64,000 nt of DNA from Colwellia sp. M166 (lineage in GTDB: Bacteria; Pseudomonadota; Gammaproteobacteria; Enterobacterales; Alteromonadaceae), in contig NZ_CP040755.1 in the NCBI RefSeq assembly GCF_024585285.1, positions 2,542,001 to 2,606,000 of the forward strand, written 5' to 3'. Below, piece after piece: positions 56,381-64,000 of this stretch. Within the stretch, counting starts at the first letter, position 1; the number at the start of each line of letters is the position of its first letter. The notes beneath the pieces were generated by a model that did not search any database, was not told the origin of the DNA, and saw only the letters and a program-made list of their open reading frames with translations. Position numbers and translations under genes: made by a program.

Positions 56381-59323
56381 TCATCGGCTGAGTACCGAGT
56401 CGCTGTCATAACCTGGGGGGAGGTGTTTAAAATAATCCTTTGAGCCTGGTTTTGATTTGTATTGAAAATCTCTAAGCTCCTTTATGTCGAGTTTTGTAGT
56501 CAGGACACAAGAGTTGTCACCACCTTTAACATAAAGCATCGTCTTACTCTCGGTTTTGGTTGGTCTCAATACGCAAGACCCTCCGTATTGCGAGGTATTT
56601 GCTTGAACTGTGTAGCAATGCAGATCCCGGACAGCGGACTCCAGAATATGTTGATAGTAATTTGTGTCTTTATTCCAGACGCATGCAAATAGAAGATCGA
56701 TCTGTGATTTAAATAAAACCCGGTGTGTGATGTCTGATAATTCGAAGCAGTTGTATGACGCAAATGACAAACCACGCCATGATACTTTGTGGTAATAGGC
56801 ATTTTGCTTGAGTACAAGATTGCCAGGCTTAAGCCTTACTGCTTCTAAAAGCCCTAGTTCGGCAGGGGCATAATGATTTTTTACGCGAGCCGTCATCACA
56901 CAGGACTTGTACTTGCCAGACACTCTAAATGGCAGCGCTTCTATGATCAAATTGTATGCGACACCATTCGATACCCAGTGTTCAAGTCCGAAAACAAGAC
57001 CAATTTGATGTCTACGTGAAAATGACACCATAAACGGAAGCCAACTTACAGGTATGGCAACTTCAGGCATCACCAATAGATCAGCTTTCTCATAAAGAGC
57101 CGAATTCAAGATGCTATAAAGATCTTCCTGGCGTTTAAAGCTAAGGTTCGGCTGTCGATCTCGACGCACAGCACTGCTGATATCCTCTTCGTTTACTCGA
57201 AGATTTGCTATTGCCAAGTTAATCTGGTCTTTAGAATCCTTGTCAGAAACCAATAGGCTGGACTTAGCAATCCCTCCGGTGCCTGCATCATCAGTTGTAA
57301 AGTCAACAGGAAATTCATTCCCGAAGAATCGATACTTATAGGCATCTATGGTCTCTGCTAGCCAACCATTCAAATCGTTCTCGGTGGCGAGATATTTTCC
57401 CAAATGAAAGATCTGCCATTCGTCGAAGTGTATGAATCGTGGAGAAAAAGCAATTTTGGTTTCATCTAACTCGACATCCTCATTGCTTGTGAAATCGCTT
57501 TCAGATGTCAGGTCGGACTCTTCAAGAGAATAATTTGCAAGGGGCCAGGCAACGAGGTGATGACGAATAAGGTTAGAGCACCGAAACTGCCATGAAAAGG
57601 AGTGCAAATCAGATGCATAGCTGACTAATTTATTTAATTCAGGGTTTGTGCCGTGAAACACGCTCTCATCTTCAATGAAAAGAATGTCGATATGAGAAGG
57701 AAAGGCTTTTATATCCAAAAGTCCGATCGTAATTGCCAACGCAATCTGGTTGTATAAATTCAGGTCTTCGTTTAGCTTTTTGGTAAACCGATCGGAAGGC
57801 CTCCTAGAGTTCGGCATAATGCCAATAATCTTGTTTATTTCGGCTTCAACATACTGATAGAAGAAAGAAGCAAATCCGTAATTTCTGGTGATTACCGAGT
57901 ATTGATACAGCTTTTCCCATAAACGGAAAAATTGAAGTGCGTTCTGCCCCTTAAAAAATTGCTTCAGTTGTGGAAGAACCACATCTCTATTGTTTAGTTT
58001 GCAAAGTCGATGAGCCGTTATATGGCTGGATAGATACTTTGCCAGTTCTGTCTCATTTTCAGCAAGTCCGACAATGCTGCGTAACTTATTGGCAGACCCA
58101 TCATAGAGTACATCGTATGCAAATCTGTCGAGTTCTTTATCAATATGATCGCTTGGCAAAAATTTGAATGCGCTGCTTCTTTCATCAAGTTCTTGCTTAA
58201 AGGCTTCCAGCCCGGCGCGGCTATGCTCCTTATCAAAGAACTGCAATATGAGCTTATCCTGTTGCATTGGCAACGTATTGTCAGCAACTGATATTACATA
58301 TTCGGCATTATCGCCGGTTGCTGTGAGCACAGAACTTAAATAATGATTTACAAATGATGGTATTGGGTTTTCTACATCAAACTTAGGACGCTTGAAGACC
58401 ATTATAATGTCATCGACATAGCGGCCATAATAGGCTGGCCTAACATCATCACCAATAGAATAATCAAATTCTGAAAGATACCAGTTGGCGATGATGGATG
58501 CTGACGCCATGCCGATAGGCAAACACTTTTTATCTTTGCACTTAACATGAGTTTGCTTGATTCTAGGTGCAATAACTTGCTGGTAACGACTGTATATTGC
58601 TTCCAACACAAGGTTGAGTTTTAGTGCAAGTTCCGCGAGTTGGGCGTTGTCTGAATAATGATTTTGAATTTCAGCTTCGATGTTTTCAAAATCTAGATCC
58701 ACATGATAAAAGTACGACTTCAAATCAAGCGATAAAAGTGCCACATCATCGCCATTCTTAGAGATTTGAGTTGCAACCTCTAAGGCCTGATCGCGCCATT
58801 GGTTGTATTGATCAATATATCGCTTGAAGACCTCTTGGCCGGAAAGGTCATTATCTTTTGAAAAGTTAAGAGCCGAGGAGTGCATCCGATTACCGTAGCT
58901 GTCTTTGCTCATGTCTTCCTCAAGAGCAGAGCCAACAAACAGACACCACAGCATTTCAATGATATGGATTTCTACCGGAGCATTGATGAAGTAGTTAACT
59001 TTGGAAACCTGATATTGCTCAGAATCACGGACATTACTAATGAATAACCCTGTATTCTGGCTTGGTTTGTCTTCGTTGCGCTCTACAAGCTTTGGTAGCA
59101 AGTGGTAGTTAATACTTTTCAGCCAATCCTTGAAATACTTGTGGTTAGAAGGGTTTTCTTGATCAACGACCTCTATTATGGATTCAAACACCTCGTCCAA
59201 TTCAGTGTGGCTAGTCTCGAACTCTGCCACACGTTGCTTAAGAAACAGATTAAGGTTCTCATGGTATGCGTAGCTTTTAACGAAGAGGTACGCTTTCCTA
59301 ATCTGATCAATATTCAAATCCAT
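56381..59323 (-). CDS. Reverse transcriptase-nitrilase fusion, DRT type 1 (UG1)-like
   Basis: The 980-residue protein has an N-terminal reverse transcriptase: motif A LLSLDLKSYFYHVDL (D200), motif B CLPIGMASASIIANWYLS, and the catalytic YVDD at 302-305. A long helical middle (about 390-690) leads to a C-terminal nitrilase-like domain (about 695-960) with E754 (VMPEVAIP), K815 (ARVKNHYAP) and C859 (SYNCFELSD), the Glu-Lys-Cys triad. RT-nitrilase fusions of the unknown/defence RT group (UG1, DRT type 1) protect against phage. It lies inside the type I operon, 12 bases after hsdS and 43 before hsdR, and is uninterrupted. Confidence 0.88.
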   Translation of the reverse strand: MDLNIDQIRKAYLFVKSYAYHENLNLFLKQRVAEFETSHTELDEVFESIIEVVDQENPSNHKYFKDWLKSINYHLLPKLVERNEDKPSQNTGLFISNVRDSEQYQVSKVNYFINAPVEIHIIEMLWCLFVGSALEEDMSKDSYGNRMHSSALNFSKDNDLSGQEVFKRYIDQYNQWRDQALEVATQISKNGDDVALLSLDLKSYFYHVDLDFENIEAEIQNHYSDNAQLAELALKLNLVLEAIYSRYQQVIAPRIKQTHVKCKDKKCLPIGMASASIIANWYLSEFDYSIGDDVRPAYYGRYVDDIIMVFKRPKFDVENPIPSFVNHYLSSVLTATGDNAEYVISVADNTLPMQQDKLILQFFDKEHSRAGLEAFKQELDERSSAFKFLPSDHIDKELDRFAYDVLYDGSANKLRSIVGLAENETELAKYLSSHITAHRLCKLNNRDVVLPQLKQFFKGQNALQFFRLWEKLYQYSVITRNYGFASFFYQYVEAEINKIIGIMPNSRRPSDRFTKKLNEDLNLYNQIALAITIGLLDIKAFPSHIDILFIEDESVFHGTNPELNKLVSYASDLHSFSWQFRCSNLIRHHLVAWPLANYSLEESDLTSESDFTSNEDVELDETKIAFSPRFIHFDEWQIFHLGKYLATENDLNGWLAETIDAYKYRFFGNEFPVDFTTDDAGTGGIAKSSLLVSDKDSKDQINLAIANLRVNEEDISSAVRRDRQPNLSFKRQEDLYSILNSALYEKADLLVMPEVAIPVSWLPFMVSFSRRHQIGLVFGLEHWVSNGVAYNLIIEALPFRVSGKYKSCVMTARVKNHYAPAELGLLEAVRLKPGNLVLKQNAYYHKVSWRGLSFASYNCFELSDITHRVLFKSQIDLLFACVWNKDTNYYQHILESAVRDLHCYTVQANTSQYGGSCVLRPTKTESKTMLYVKGGDNSCVLTTKLDIKELRDFQYKSKPGSKDYFKHLPPGYDSDSVLSR

Positions 59324-59335
59324 AAATAGCCCTCC

Positions 59336-60523
59336 TTACACCAAAACCCGTCGCTTACCCGTCAACAACTGCTGCATCAGCGCTTTTTTCTCTTGCTTTA
59401 AGGCATCGAGCTTTTGTTGCAAAGCAGAGATTTCCTGATCGGCAGTTGAAAGCACGGCAGCGATTTTTTGTTGTTCTTCATAGCAGGGATAGTGAACAAT
59501 GGTCGTCCTTAAGTCTGTCGAACTAATATTCAACTGGGCTGCACCAGCAGCTTTGTCGAGTATCGACTGCTGGATCTTATCGGATAGATACAAATACGTA
59601 ACAAACAGTTGCACAGCGCATTCTTTGGCCAGTATTCGCCCGACACGTTGATTAAGAAAACACGGAAGATCTCGTTCTTTTACCCAGCCATAATTACTCA
59701 AACTGCCAGACATTCCGAATACGAAGTCACCGGTTTTCAACTTGAATCTATCAAGACCAATAGTGCTCTCTGGAATAACTTTAGCTGCACTGGAAATATC
59801 TATACCTCCAGCTTTAAAGTCACTCATTCGAATAATAGGGATACCCTTATCTGAGTCGGTAAAATCATTACTCTTGAACGCATAGCCAGAATCAATATTG
59901 GCAATATCGCTCAGCTTTCCTTTTTTCCACTCCCCACTAAACCTAACCCCATTCTCATCAAGTAGGCGCTTTTTGCCTGTGAGCAGTTGTTGCATTAGGG
60001 CTTTTTTCTGCTGTTTACTGTTGTCGATTAGGCGCTCGGTGGTGCTAATCGCTTTATCCCAAGTAGATAGGATTTTGGCGATTTTGCGTTGTTCGTTGTG
60101 AGGAGGAACCATTATTGGAGTATTAAGCACATCCTCCCTTGAAATGCCCGGAATTAAACCTGCGGCAGCTCCTTCATACCTTCTTATACTTGCAACCAAG
60201 TTGTAGAAACAAAACTTTGGGTCAAATGAAGTTGACCTGATCGCCATTAATTGGCGACTAATTGCATAAGCAGCATCAGCCTCAATTACTTTACCTGTTC
60301 CTGAACCTTTTACAGTTATTAGCAAATCGCCTTTGCAACATTCCTTTTTAGCATTCTCCGTATACTTGGTAACTACTATTTTTCCACTGGGAAAGTCTGC
60401 GGGGCCAGTTAAATACGGCTTTCCATTACCAACTGTGTTTACAAATTTAGCTTCTACATGTTGACCCGAAATCAATTCAATTCCGTCTGAAAACACCCCC
60501 AAGTTCCATCCATTAGGCACCAT
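59336..60523 (-). CDS. hsdS: Type I restriction specificity subunit S
   Basis: A 395-residue two-domain specificity subunit. Each target-recognition domain is followed by a coiled-coil spacer, and both spacers end in the same motif, KKALMQQLLTGK (about 182-193 and 378-389). It directs the M2S or R2M2S complex to a bipartite DNA site; the site cannot be read from sequence. Its ATG overlaps the hsdM stop by 11 bases, so M and S are coupled. The RT-nitrilase gene begins 12 bases after it. Confidence 0.93.
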   Translation of the reverse strand: MVPNGWNLGVFSDGIELISGQHVEAKFVNTVGNGKPYLTGPADFPSGKIVVTKYTENAKKECCKGDLLITVKGSGTGKVIEADAAYAISRQLMAIRSTSFDPKFCFYNLVASIRRYEGAAAGLIPGISREDVLNTPIMVPPHNEQRKIAKILSTWDKAISTTERLIDNSKQQKKALMQQLLTGKKRLLDENGVRFSGEWKKGKLSDIANIDSGYAFKSNDFTDSDKGIPIIRMSDFKAGGIDISSAAKVIPESTIGLDRFKLKTGDFVFGMSGSLSNYGWVKERDLPCFLNQRVGRILAKECAVQLFVTYLYLSDKIQQSILDKAAGAAQLNISSTDLRTTIVHYPCYEEQQKIAAVLSTADQEISALQQKLDALKQEKKALMQQLLTGKRRVLV

Positions 60524-62033
60524 AACCCAACTCCTTTAAATAGCCTTCCATCTCGAACTCAAGGGTTTGCAGCTCATTTTTTAGCTGTACACGTTCAGTG
60601 CGCACCGCTTCTAAATCAATCTCGGCTTCTTCTTCAAAGGTATCCACATAGCGTGGAATATTGAGGTTGAAGTCGTTTTCTTTAATTTCATCAAAGCTGG
60701 CTAGGTAAGAATATTTATCTGTGGTTTCTCGCGCCTTGTAGGTGTCGATAACCTTTTGAATATTCTCTGCGGTTAGCTGGTTTTGGTTTTTGCCTGATTT
60801 GAACTCACGGCTGGCATCGATAAACAGTACGTTTTTATCGGTTTTTTGCTTCTTAAAGATCAAGATAGCCGCTGGAATGCCGGTGCCGAAGAACAGCTTT
60901 TCGGGTAGGCCAATAACGGTGTCGAGCAAGTTTTCTTCAATGAGTTGTTGACGAATTTTACCCTCACTCGATGCTCTAAATAACACACCATGTGGCACCA
61001 CCACACCCATTCTTCCGCTTTCCGGTTTTAGCGTTTCAATCATGTGGCTGATAAACGCATAATCACCTTTGGTTTTTGGTGGTACACCACGGCGAAAACG
61101 CCCATAAGGGTCGCTGCTAGCATCGTCATGACCCCACTTATCGAGGCTGAACGGTGGGTTGGCTGTTACTACATCAAAGTGCAATAAGCCGTTGCCGTCT
61201 TTATCAAGTAGCAGTGGGTTACGAATAGTGTCGCCCCATTCAATACGGTGGTTGTCTTCACCATGAAGGAACATATTCATTTTGGCTAATGCCCAAGTTG
61301 AACCAATGGCTTCTTGTCCAAATAATGCGTATTTTTTTGAACCAGAGTTTTTACGTACCATAGCGCCACATTTTAATAGCAACGAGCCACTGCCCGTACA
61401 TGGGTCGCAGATTTGGTCGCCTTCAACTGGTTCTAAAATGGTTGCTAAAAGGGTTGAGACCTCAGGCGGGGTATAGTATTCACCAGCGGTCGCGCCACTG
61501 CCAGCGGCAAAGTGTTTAATCAGGTATTCATAGGCGTTACCGATAATATCTAAGCTGCCTACACGCTCTGTGCTTAGGTTTAAAATGTCTTTGCCAAAGT
61601 CTTCTAGTAAGTGGCGTAGTAAATCGTTCTTTTGTTTTTCTTGGCCTAGGCGGTCAGTGTTAAAGCTGATGTCTTGGAATACGTTTTTAAGCTTACTGCC
61701 GTTGGCTTCTTCGAGTGCGTGTAGGGCTTTATCAATACGCTCGCCGTTACCTGCTTCGTAGCGTTTTTCGTATAAATCCCAAAAGCTCGCGCCTTCTGGC
61801 AGCACAAAGCGCTGCTTCGACATCATGGCGTGTATTAGCTCTGGATTATCGCCATATTGAGTTACCAGTTTGTTGTATTCGTCTTTGTATACATCAGAGA
61901 TGTATTTTAAAAACAGCATGGTCAGGATGAAGTCTTTATAGGTATCGGCACTGATCACACCACGGAAGGTGTCGCAGGCGTTCCACACCGCTTTGTTAAT
62001 ATCGTCCTGATTGATTTGGTTGGTTGTGGTCAT
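60513..62033 (-). CDS. hsdM: Type I restriction methyltransferase subunit M
   Basis: A complete 506-residue N6-adenine methyltransferase. The N-terminal HsdM helical domain (DINKAVWNACDTFRGVISAD) is followed by GEYYTPPEVS, the SAM motif DPCTGSGSLLLK at about 213-224 and the catalytic NPPF at about 293-296. It methylates host DNA in the type I complex. It is open and normal in length, unlike hsdR. It follows the half-S gene by 53 bases and overlaps hsdS by 11. Confidence 0.95.
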   Translation of the reverse strand: MTTTNQINQDDINKAVWNACDTFRGVISADTYKDFILTMLFLKYISDVYKDEYNKLVTQYGDNPELIHAMMSKQRFVLPEGASFWDLYEKRYEAGNGERIDKALHALEEANGSKLKNVFQDISFNTDRLGQEKQKNDLLRHLLEDFGKDILNLSTERVGSLDIIGNAYEYLIKHFAAGSGATAGEYYTPPEVSTLLATILEPVEGDQICDPCTGSGSLLLKCGAMVRKNSGSKKYALFGQEAIGSTWALAKMNMFLHGEDNHRIEWGDTIRNPLLLDKDGNGLLHFDVVTANPPFSLDKWGHDDASSDPYGRFRRGVPPKTKGDYAFISHMIETLKPESGRMGVVVPHGVLFRASSEGKIRQQLIEENLLDTVIGLPEKLFFGTGIPAAILIFKKQKTDKNVLFIDASREFKSGKNQNQLTAENIQKVIDTYKARETTDKYSYLASFDEIKENDFNLNIPRYVDTFEEEAEIDLEAVRTERVQLKNELQTLEFEMEGYLKELGYGA

Positions 62034-62086
62034 ATTTTTTAGTCCTTGTTATTAATTTTTAAATCTGTTTTGTTTTAGGCTCTCTT

Positions 62087-62704
62087 TCAAACGCATGAGC
62101 TTTCAAGTGCGTGAATAGCAATGGCTTCTAGTTGTTGCTGTCTATTTTCAATCAGCTTTTTTAATACTTTTTGCTCTCTAACAGCGCAGCGGTGAATTGC
62201 AGCGAGTTGTTTTTGCTTCTCTAACTTAAGCACCTTAATGGGCACGTTCTCCAACACTTGCCTGCGAATACTTAGGTACATTGAACCTTCAGCAGTCGCT
62301 TTAAAATAACGCTGTGCTGGTTGTTGGTTAAGCTGCCAGCATAAGAAATCGGGCACGATCACATCTTTAAACTCAGGTTTTAAACGCACCATAAAAAAGT
62401 GTGGTGAGCAGACTGTGCGCTCTAATACCTGTTCTACTAATACGCTGTAATGTTTTGCCCCTTTAGCGACAAATAACACATCGCCATTTTGTAACCAGTC
62501 GGGTTGTTTTTTCGTCTTTAATACGGTTTCAACCATAGTGTATTGGTTGATTTCACCCGTTGGCTCGGTATCCCTTACTTGAACAACATTTACATCACCA
62601 TTGTCGTATTGCTTCACCGTGCCACGAAAAGGGTGGCCTAAGCGGATATCGGCAATATCACTCAGGCGCAGCTCTTCAGTAGCTTGGCGCATTTTTGCAT
62701 TCAT
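62087..62704 (-). CDS. Half-size specificity-like protein (single TRD)
   Basis: A 205-residue HsdS-like protein with one target-recognition domain (LSDIADIRLGHPFRGTVKQY; LSIRRQVLENVPIKVL) and one terminal coiled coil (about 155-195). It is the first gene of the operon, before hsdM. Type I loci usually carry one two-domain S; half-S proteins can pair to give a symmetric site or act as regulators. The ATG at 62704 has an AAGG box. Confidence 0.8.
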   Translation of the reverse strand: MNAKMRQATEELRLSDIADIRLGHPFRGTVKQYDNGDVNVVQVRDTEPTGEINQYTMVETVLKTKKQPDWLQNGDVLFVAKGAKHYSVLVEQVLERTVCSPHFFMVRLKPEFKDVIVPDFLCWQLNQQPAQRYFKATAEGSMYLSIRRQVLENVPIKVLKLEKQKQLAAIHRCAVREQKVLKKLIENRQQQLEAIAIHALESSCV

Positions 62705-62757
62705 GAACGTTAAACCTTGGTTGTGTTCAGCAAACCGATTTGCTCAAAAAGTAAATA

Positions 62758-62787
62758 AACGCCAATGGGGTATGACCAACTGGCGTT
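62758..62787 (-). terminator. Leader hairpin / attenuator of the type I operon
   Basis: On the minus strand AACGCCA and TGGCGTT (62781-62787 and 62758-62764) form a 7-bp stem with further partial pairing inside, followed by TATTTACTTTTT. It lies about 54 bases upstream of the first gene, so it may act as an attenuator or end transcription coming from outside. Confidence 0.45.
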
Positions 62788-62852
62788 ACAAAATCGGAAT
62801 TAATTTAATGAAAATTATTGTGGCTGACATTGTTGGCTAGGTCAATTTATTT

Positions 62853-62918
62853 TTGCAGTAATCAAATACTGCAATTTGTTGTTGACACCTTAAATGCTCA
62901 TGCGTATATTTTGCAGTA
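62853..62918 (+). promoter_or_regulatory. Strong promoter flanked by three TTGCAGTA boxes
   Basis: TTGACA (62882-62887) and TATATT (62905-62910) are 17 bases apart. TTGCAGTA (62853-62860) and its inverted copy TACTGCAA (62867-62874) lie just before the -35 box, and a third TTGCAGTA (62911-62918) directly follows the -10 box. Placement at both ends of the promoter is typical of repressor operators. The region is shared with the divergent type I operon. Confidence 0.65.
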
Positions 62919-62937
62919 TTGTAATGGAGCATTTAAT

Positions 62938-63108
62938 TTGAGTGGCAATTATCCCAAAGTTGTAAAACAAACTGTAAATTTAGGCAGCCTGCCTTACGTA
63001 TCGAATGTTGATGAGGAAGGTCAACGCACTGTTGCTTTTCATGAAGATCACATTGTTGAACGTTTCCCTAGAGGGGTTCTAGGGATTTTCCCCTCTAAAG
63101 TAACATAA
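62938..63108 (+). CDS. Small protein, 56 residues, behind the TTGCAGTA promoter
   Basis: Downstream of the promoter, GGAG (62926-62929) precedes a TTG start at 62938. The product begins SGNYPKVVKQTVNLGSLPYV and ends VERFPRGVLGIFPSKVT. No family was recognised. Translation upstream of the TTG would require reading through the promoter, so the shorter form is preferred. The last codons overlap two alternative hairpins at 63066-63097. It could be the regulator that binds the boxes, but this is only a guess. Confidence 0.45.
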   Translation: MSGNYPKVVKQTVNLGSLPYVSNVDEEGQRTVAFHEDHIVERFPRGVLGIFPSKVT

Positions 63109-63210
63109 ATCGCCATACTCACCATATTTAAAGGCATACAAAGGTGGGTTACTTCTCCAAAGTATGGCAAATTATGAGGTTAACAACCCCTTAAACTTAA
63201 TTTAATTCCT

Positions 63211-64000
63211 ATGGCTATAAAAAACGAACTATCAATTCTTACCAAAGCTGAGCAGCTTGATCTATATTCTCCGCCGCTATTATCACTTGAACAACAACGA
63301 TTGTATTTTACGCCAAACGAGATCGAGTTAACAGAGTTGAAAAGTATTCGCCTAAGGAACCACCGATGCTATTTCATTGCGTTATTAGGGTATTTTAAGT
63401 CTAAGCCTGTGATTCTTTCACCTAGCTTTAACCTCATCTTTGACGATATGCAGTTTATTTCAACGCAAGTTCAAGGAGGCAAAGGGATCAGGCCTTTCAG
63501 CATTAATAAGATGCAGCGTGACCGTATATATCAAAAGAATACTGAGGTTATTAAACTATCAGAAATGGGACGAAAGTCTGCACTTTGCGCCGCTGTACGA
63601 ACATCTTGTTATGGTCGGCAAAGCTTGGCTTGAGCCTCGTTATCTATTCGATGCAGCCGCTGAATATCTAGCAACGCATAGAATTGCCATCCCTAAATAT
63701 ACTGTCTTACAAAAGCTTATCAGTCGTGTTATCCAACAGGTCAAGAAGGCGTTAAATAATAAGCTTCGTATTCATGTTTCATCTGAACTACACGGATTTC
63801 TAAATACTATTATCGATGACAAAGATGGGCTCTCCTTAAGCCAGCTTCGAGCCGGTGCAAAAAGCGTTATGGTGACAGAGCTAAAAAAAAAGAACTGACG
63901 GTGTATCATCAGTTACAGCCTTATACAAGACAGATTGATAATGCTGTTAAGGGCTTAGCCTTATCGTCTAAAAACCAACAACACTTCGGTGAAATGGTGG
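63211..64000 (+). pseudogene. tnpA: Tn3-family transposase (DUF4158), frameshifted, cut by window edge
   Basis: The start (ILTKAEQLDLYSPPLLSLEQ) and a later segment (WLEPRYLFDAAAEYLATHRI, then PKYTVLQKLISRVI) are the N-terminal DUF4158 domain of Tn3-type transposases. The product is split into three frames by homopolymer changes at 63533-63536 (four A) and 63883-63891 (nine A). The catalytic DDE domain lies beyond the window. No Tn3-type terminal repeat could be picked out upstream of 63211. Confidence 0.72.

Noticed and set aside
47677..59323. Diversity-generating retroelement (reverse transcriptase plus an FGE/C-type-lectin-like protein in the same region)
   Set aside because: The RT is a 980-residue nitrilase fusion inside an R-M operon 7 kb away on the other strand, and no template/variable repeat pair with adenine-specific changes was seen.
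1..64000. CRISPR arrays, rRNA and tRNA genes
   Set aside because: No regularly spaced direct repeats and no tRNA or rRNA-like conserved stretches were noticed on either strand.

Overview
The window looks like a chromosomal segment of a marine, AT-rich gammaproteobacterium of the Alteromonadales, most likely Colwelliaceae (Colwellia/Thalassotalea type). The support is the gene families: a TIGR02922 protein, a PEP-CTERM surface protein, an ExeM/NucH-type nuclease with a dockerin, a YhiN-like flavoprotein and rsmJ, plus AT-rich spacers. There is also a repeated palindrome family, three copies here, of a kind common in such genomes. No rRNA, tRNA or CRISPR array was seen.

Bases 1 to about 33,200 are ordinary core chromosome. 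They hold yaiI, a hotdog thioesterase, DUF2750, rhlE, a TIGR00266 protein, glpK, topB, a large secreted nuclease with a neighbouring cohesin-like PEP-CTERM protein, a GNAT enzyme and a periplasmic binding protein. Further on are an RND efflux pair, a YhiN flavoprotein, an acidic lipoprotein, ferritin, a peroxiredoxin, an MCP, ndh, a TonB/TPR protein and rsmJ. Nearly all are intact. Decay is limited to a DUF900-type hydrolase and one small frameshifted gene.

From about 33,700 to the end the window is an accessory, defence-rich island that starts inside a Tag-type DNA glycosylase gene. (i) 34.3-42.2 kb: a SNIPE-like DUF4041/GIY-YIG membrane nuclease with a small basic partner, three unrelated proteins carrying the HEPN signature R-x4-H, a HEAT protein, a tiny hydrophobic peptide behind a potentially pseudoknotted leader, and a complete Tag paralogue. 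At least two integron attC-like sites lie here, so part of this stretch looks like a gene-cassette array. (ii) 42.3-47.4 kb: a mobility module with a degenerate tyrosine-recombinase-fold protein, an active-looking tyrosine recombinase, a DEAD/DEAH helicase, a winged-helix-like protein and a divergent XRE regulator. (iii) 47.7-51.5 kb: an FGE-sulfatase-domain protein, an orphan gene, and remnants of an NYN protein and an older hsdM. (iv) 51.5-62.7 kb: a type I restriction-modification operon on the minus strand (half-S, hsdM, hsdS, RT-nitrilase, hsdR, M48-type peptidase, zinc ribbon, DUF1643). A reverse transcriptase fused to a nitrilase domain (DRT type 1/UG1-like) sits between hsdS and hsdR. 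(v) the right end carries a promoter with three copies of one operator-like octamer, a small gene, and a broken Tn3-family transposase.

The island has one peculiarity. At least ten one-base homopolymer length changes break hsdR (four times), the helicase, the XRE gene, the FGE protein, the peptidase and the transposase, while hsdM, hsdS and the RT-nitrilase are open. This is either real decay that spares the protective and RT functions, or locally poor base calling.
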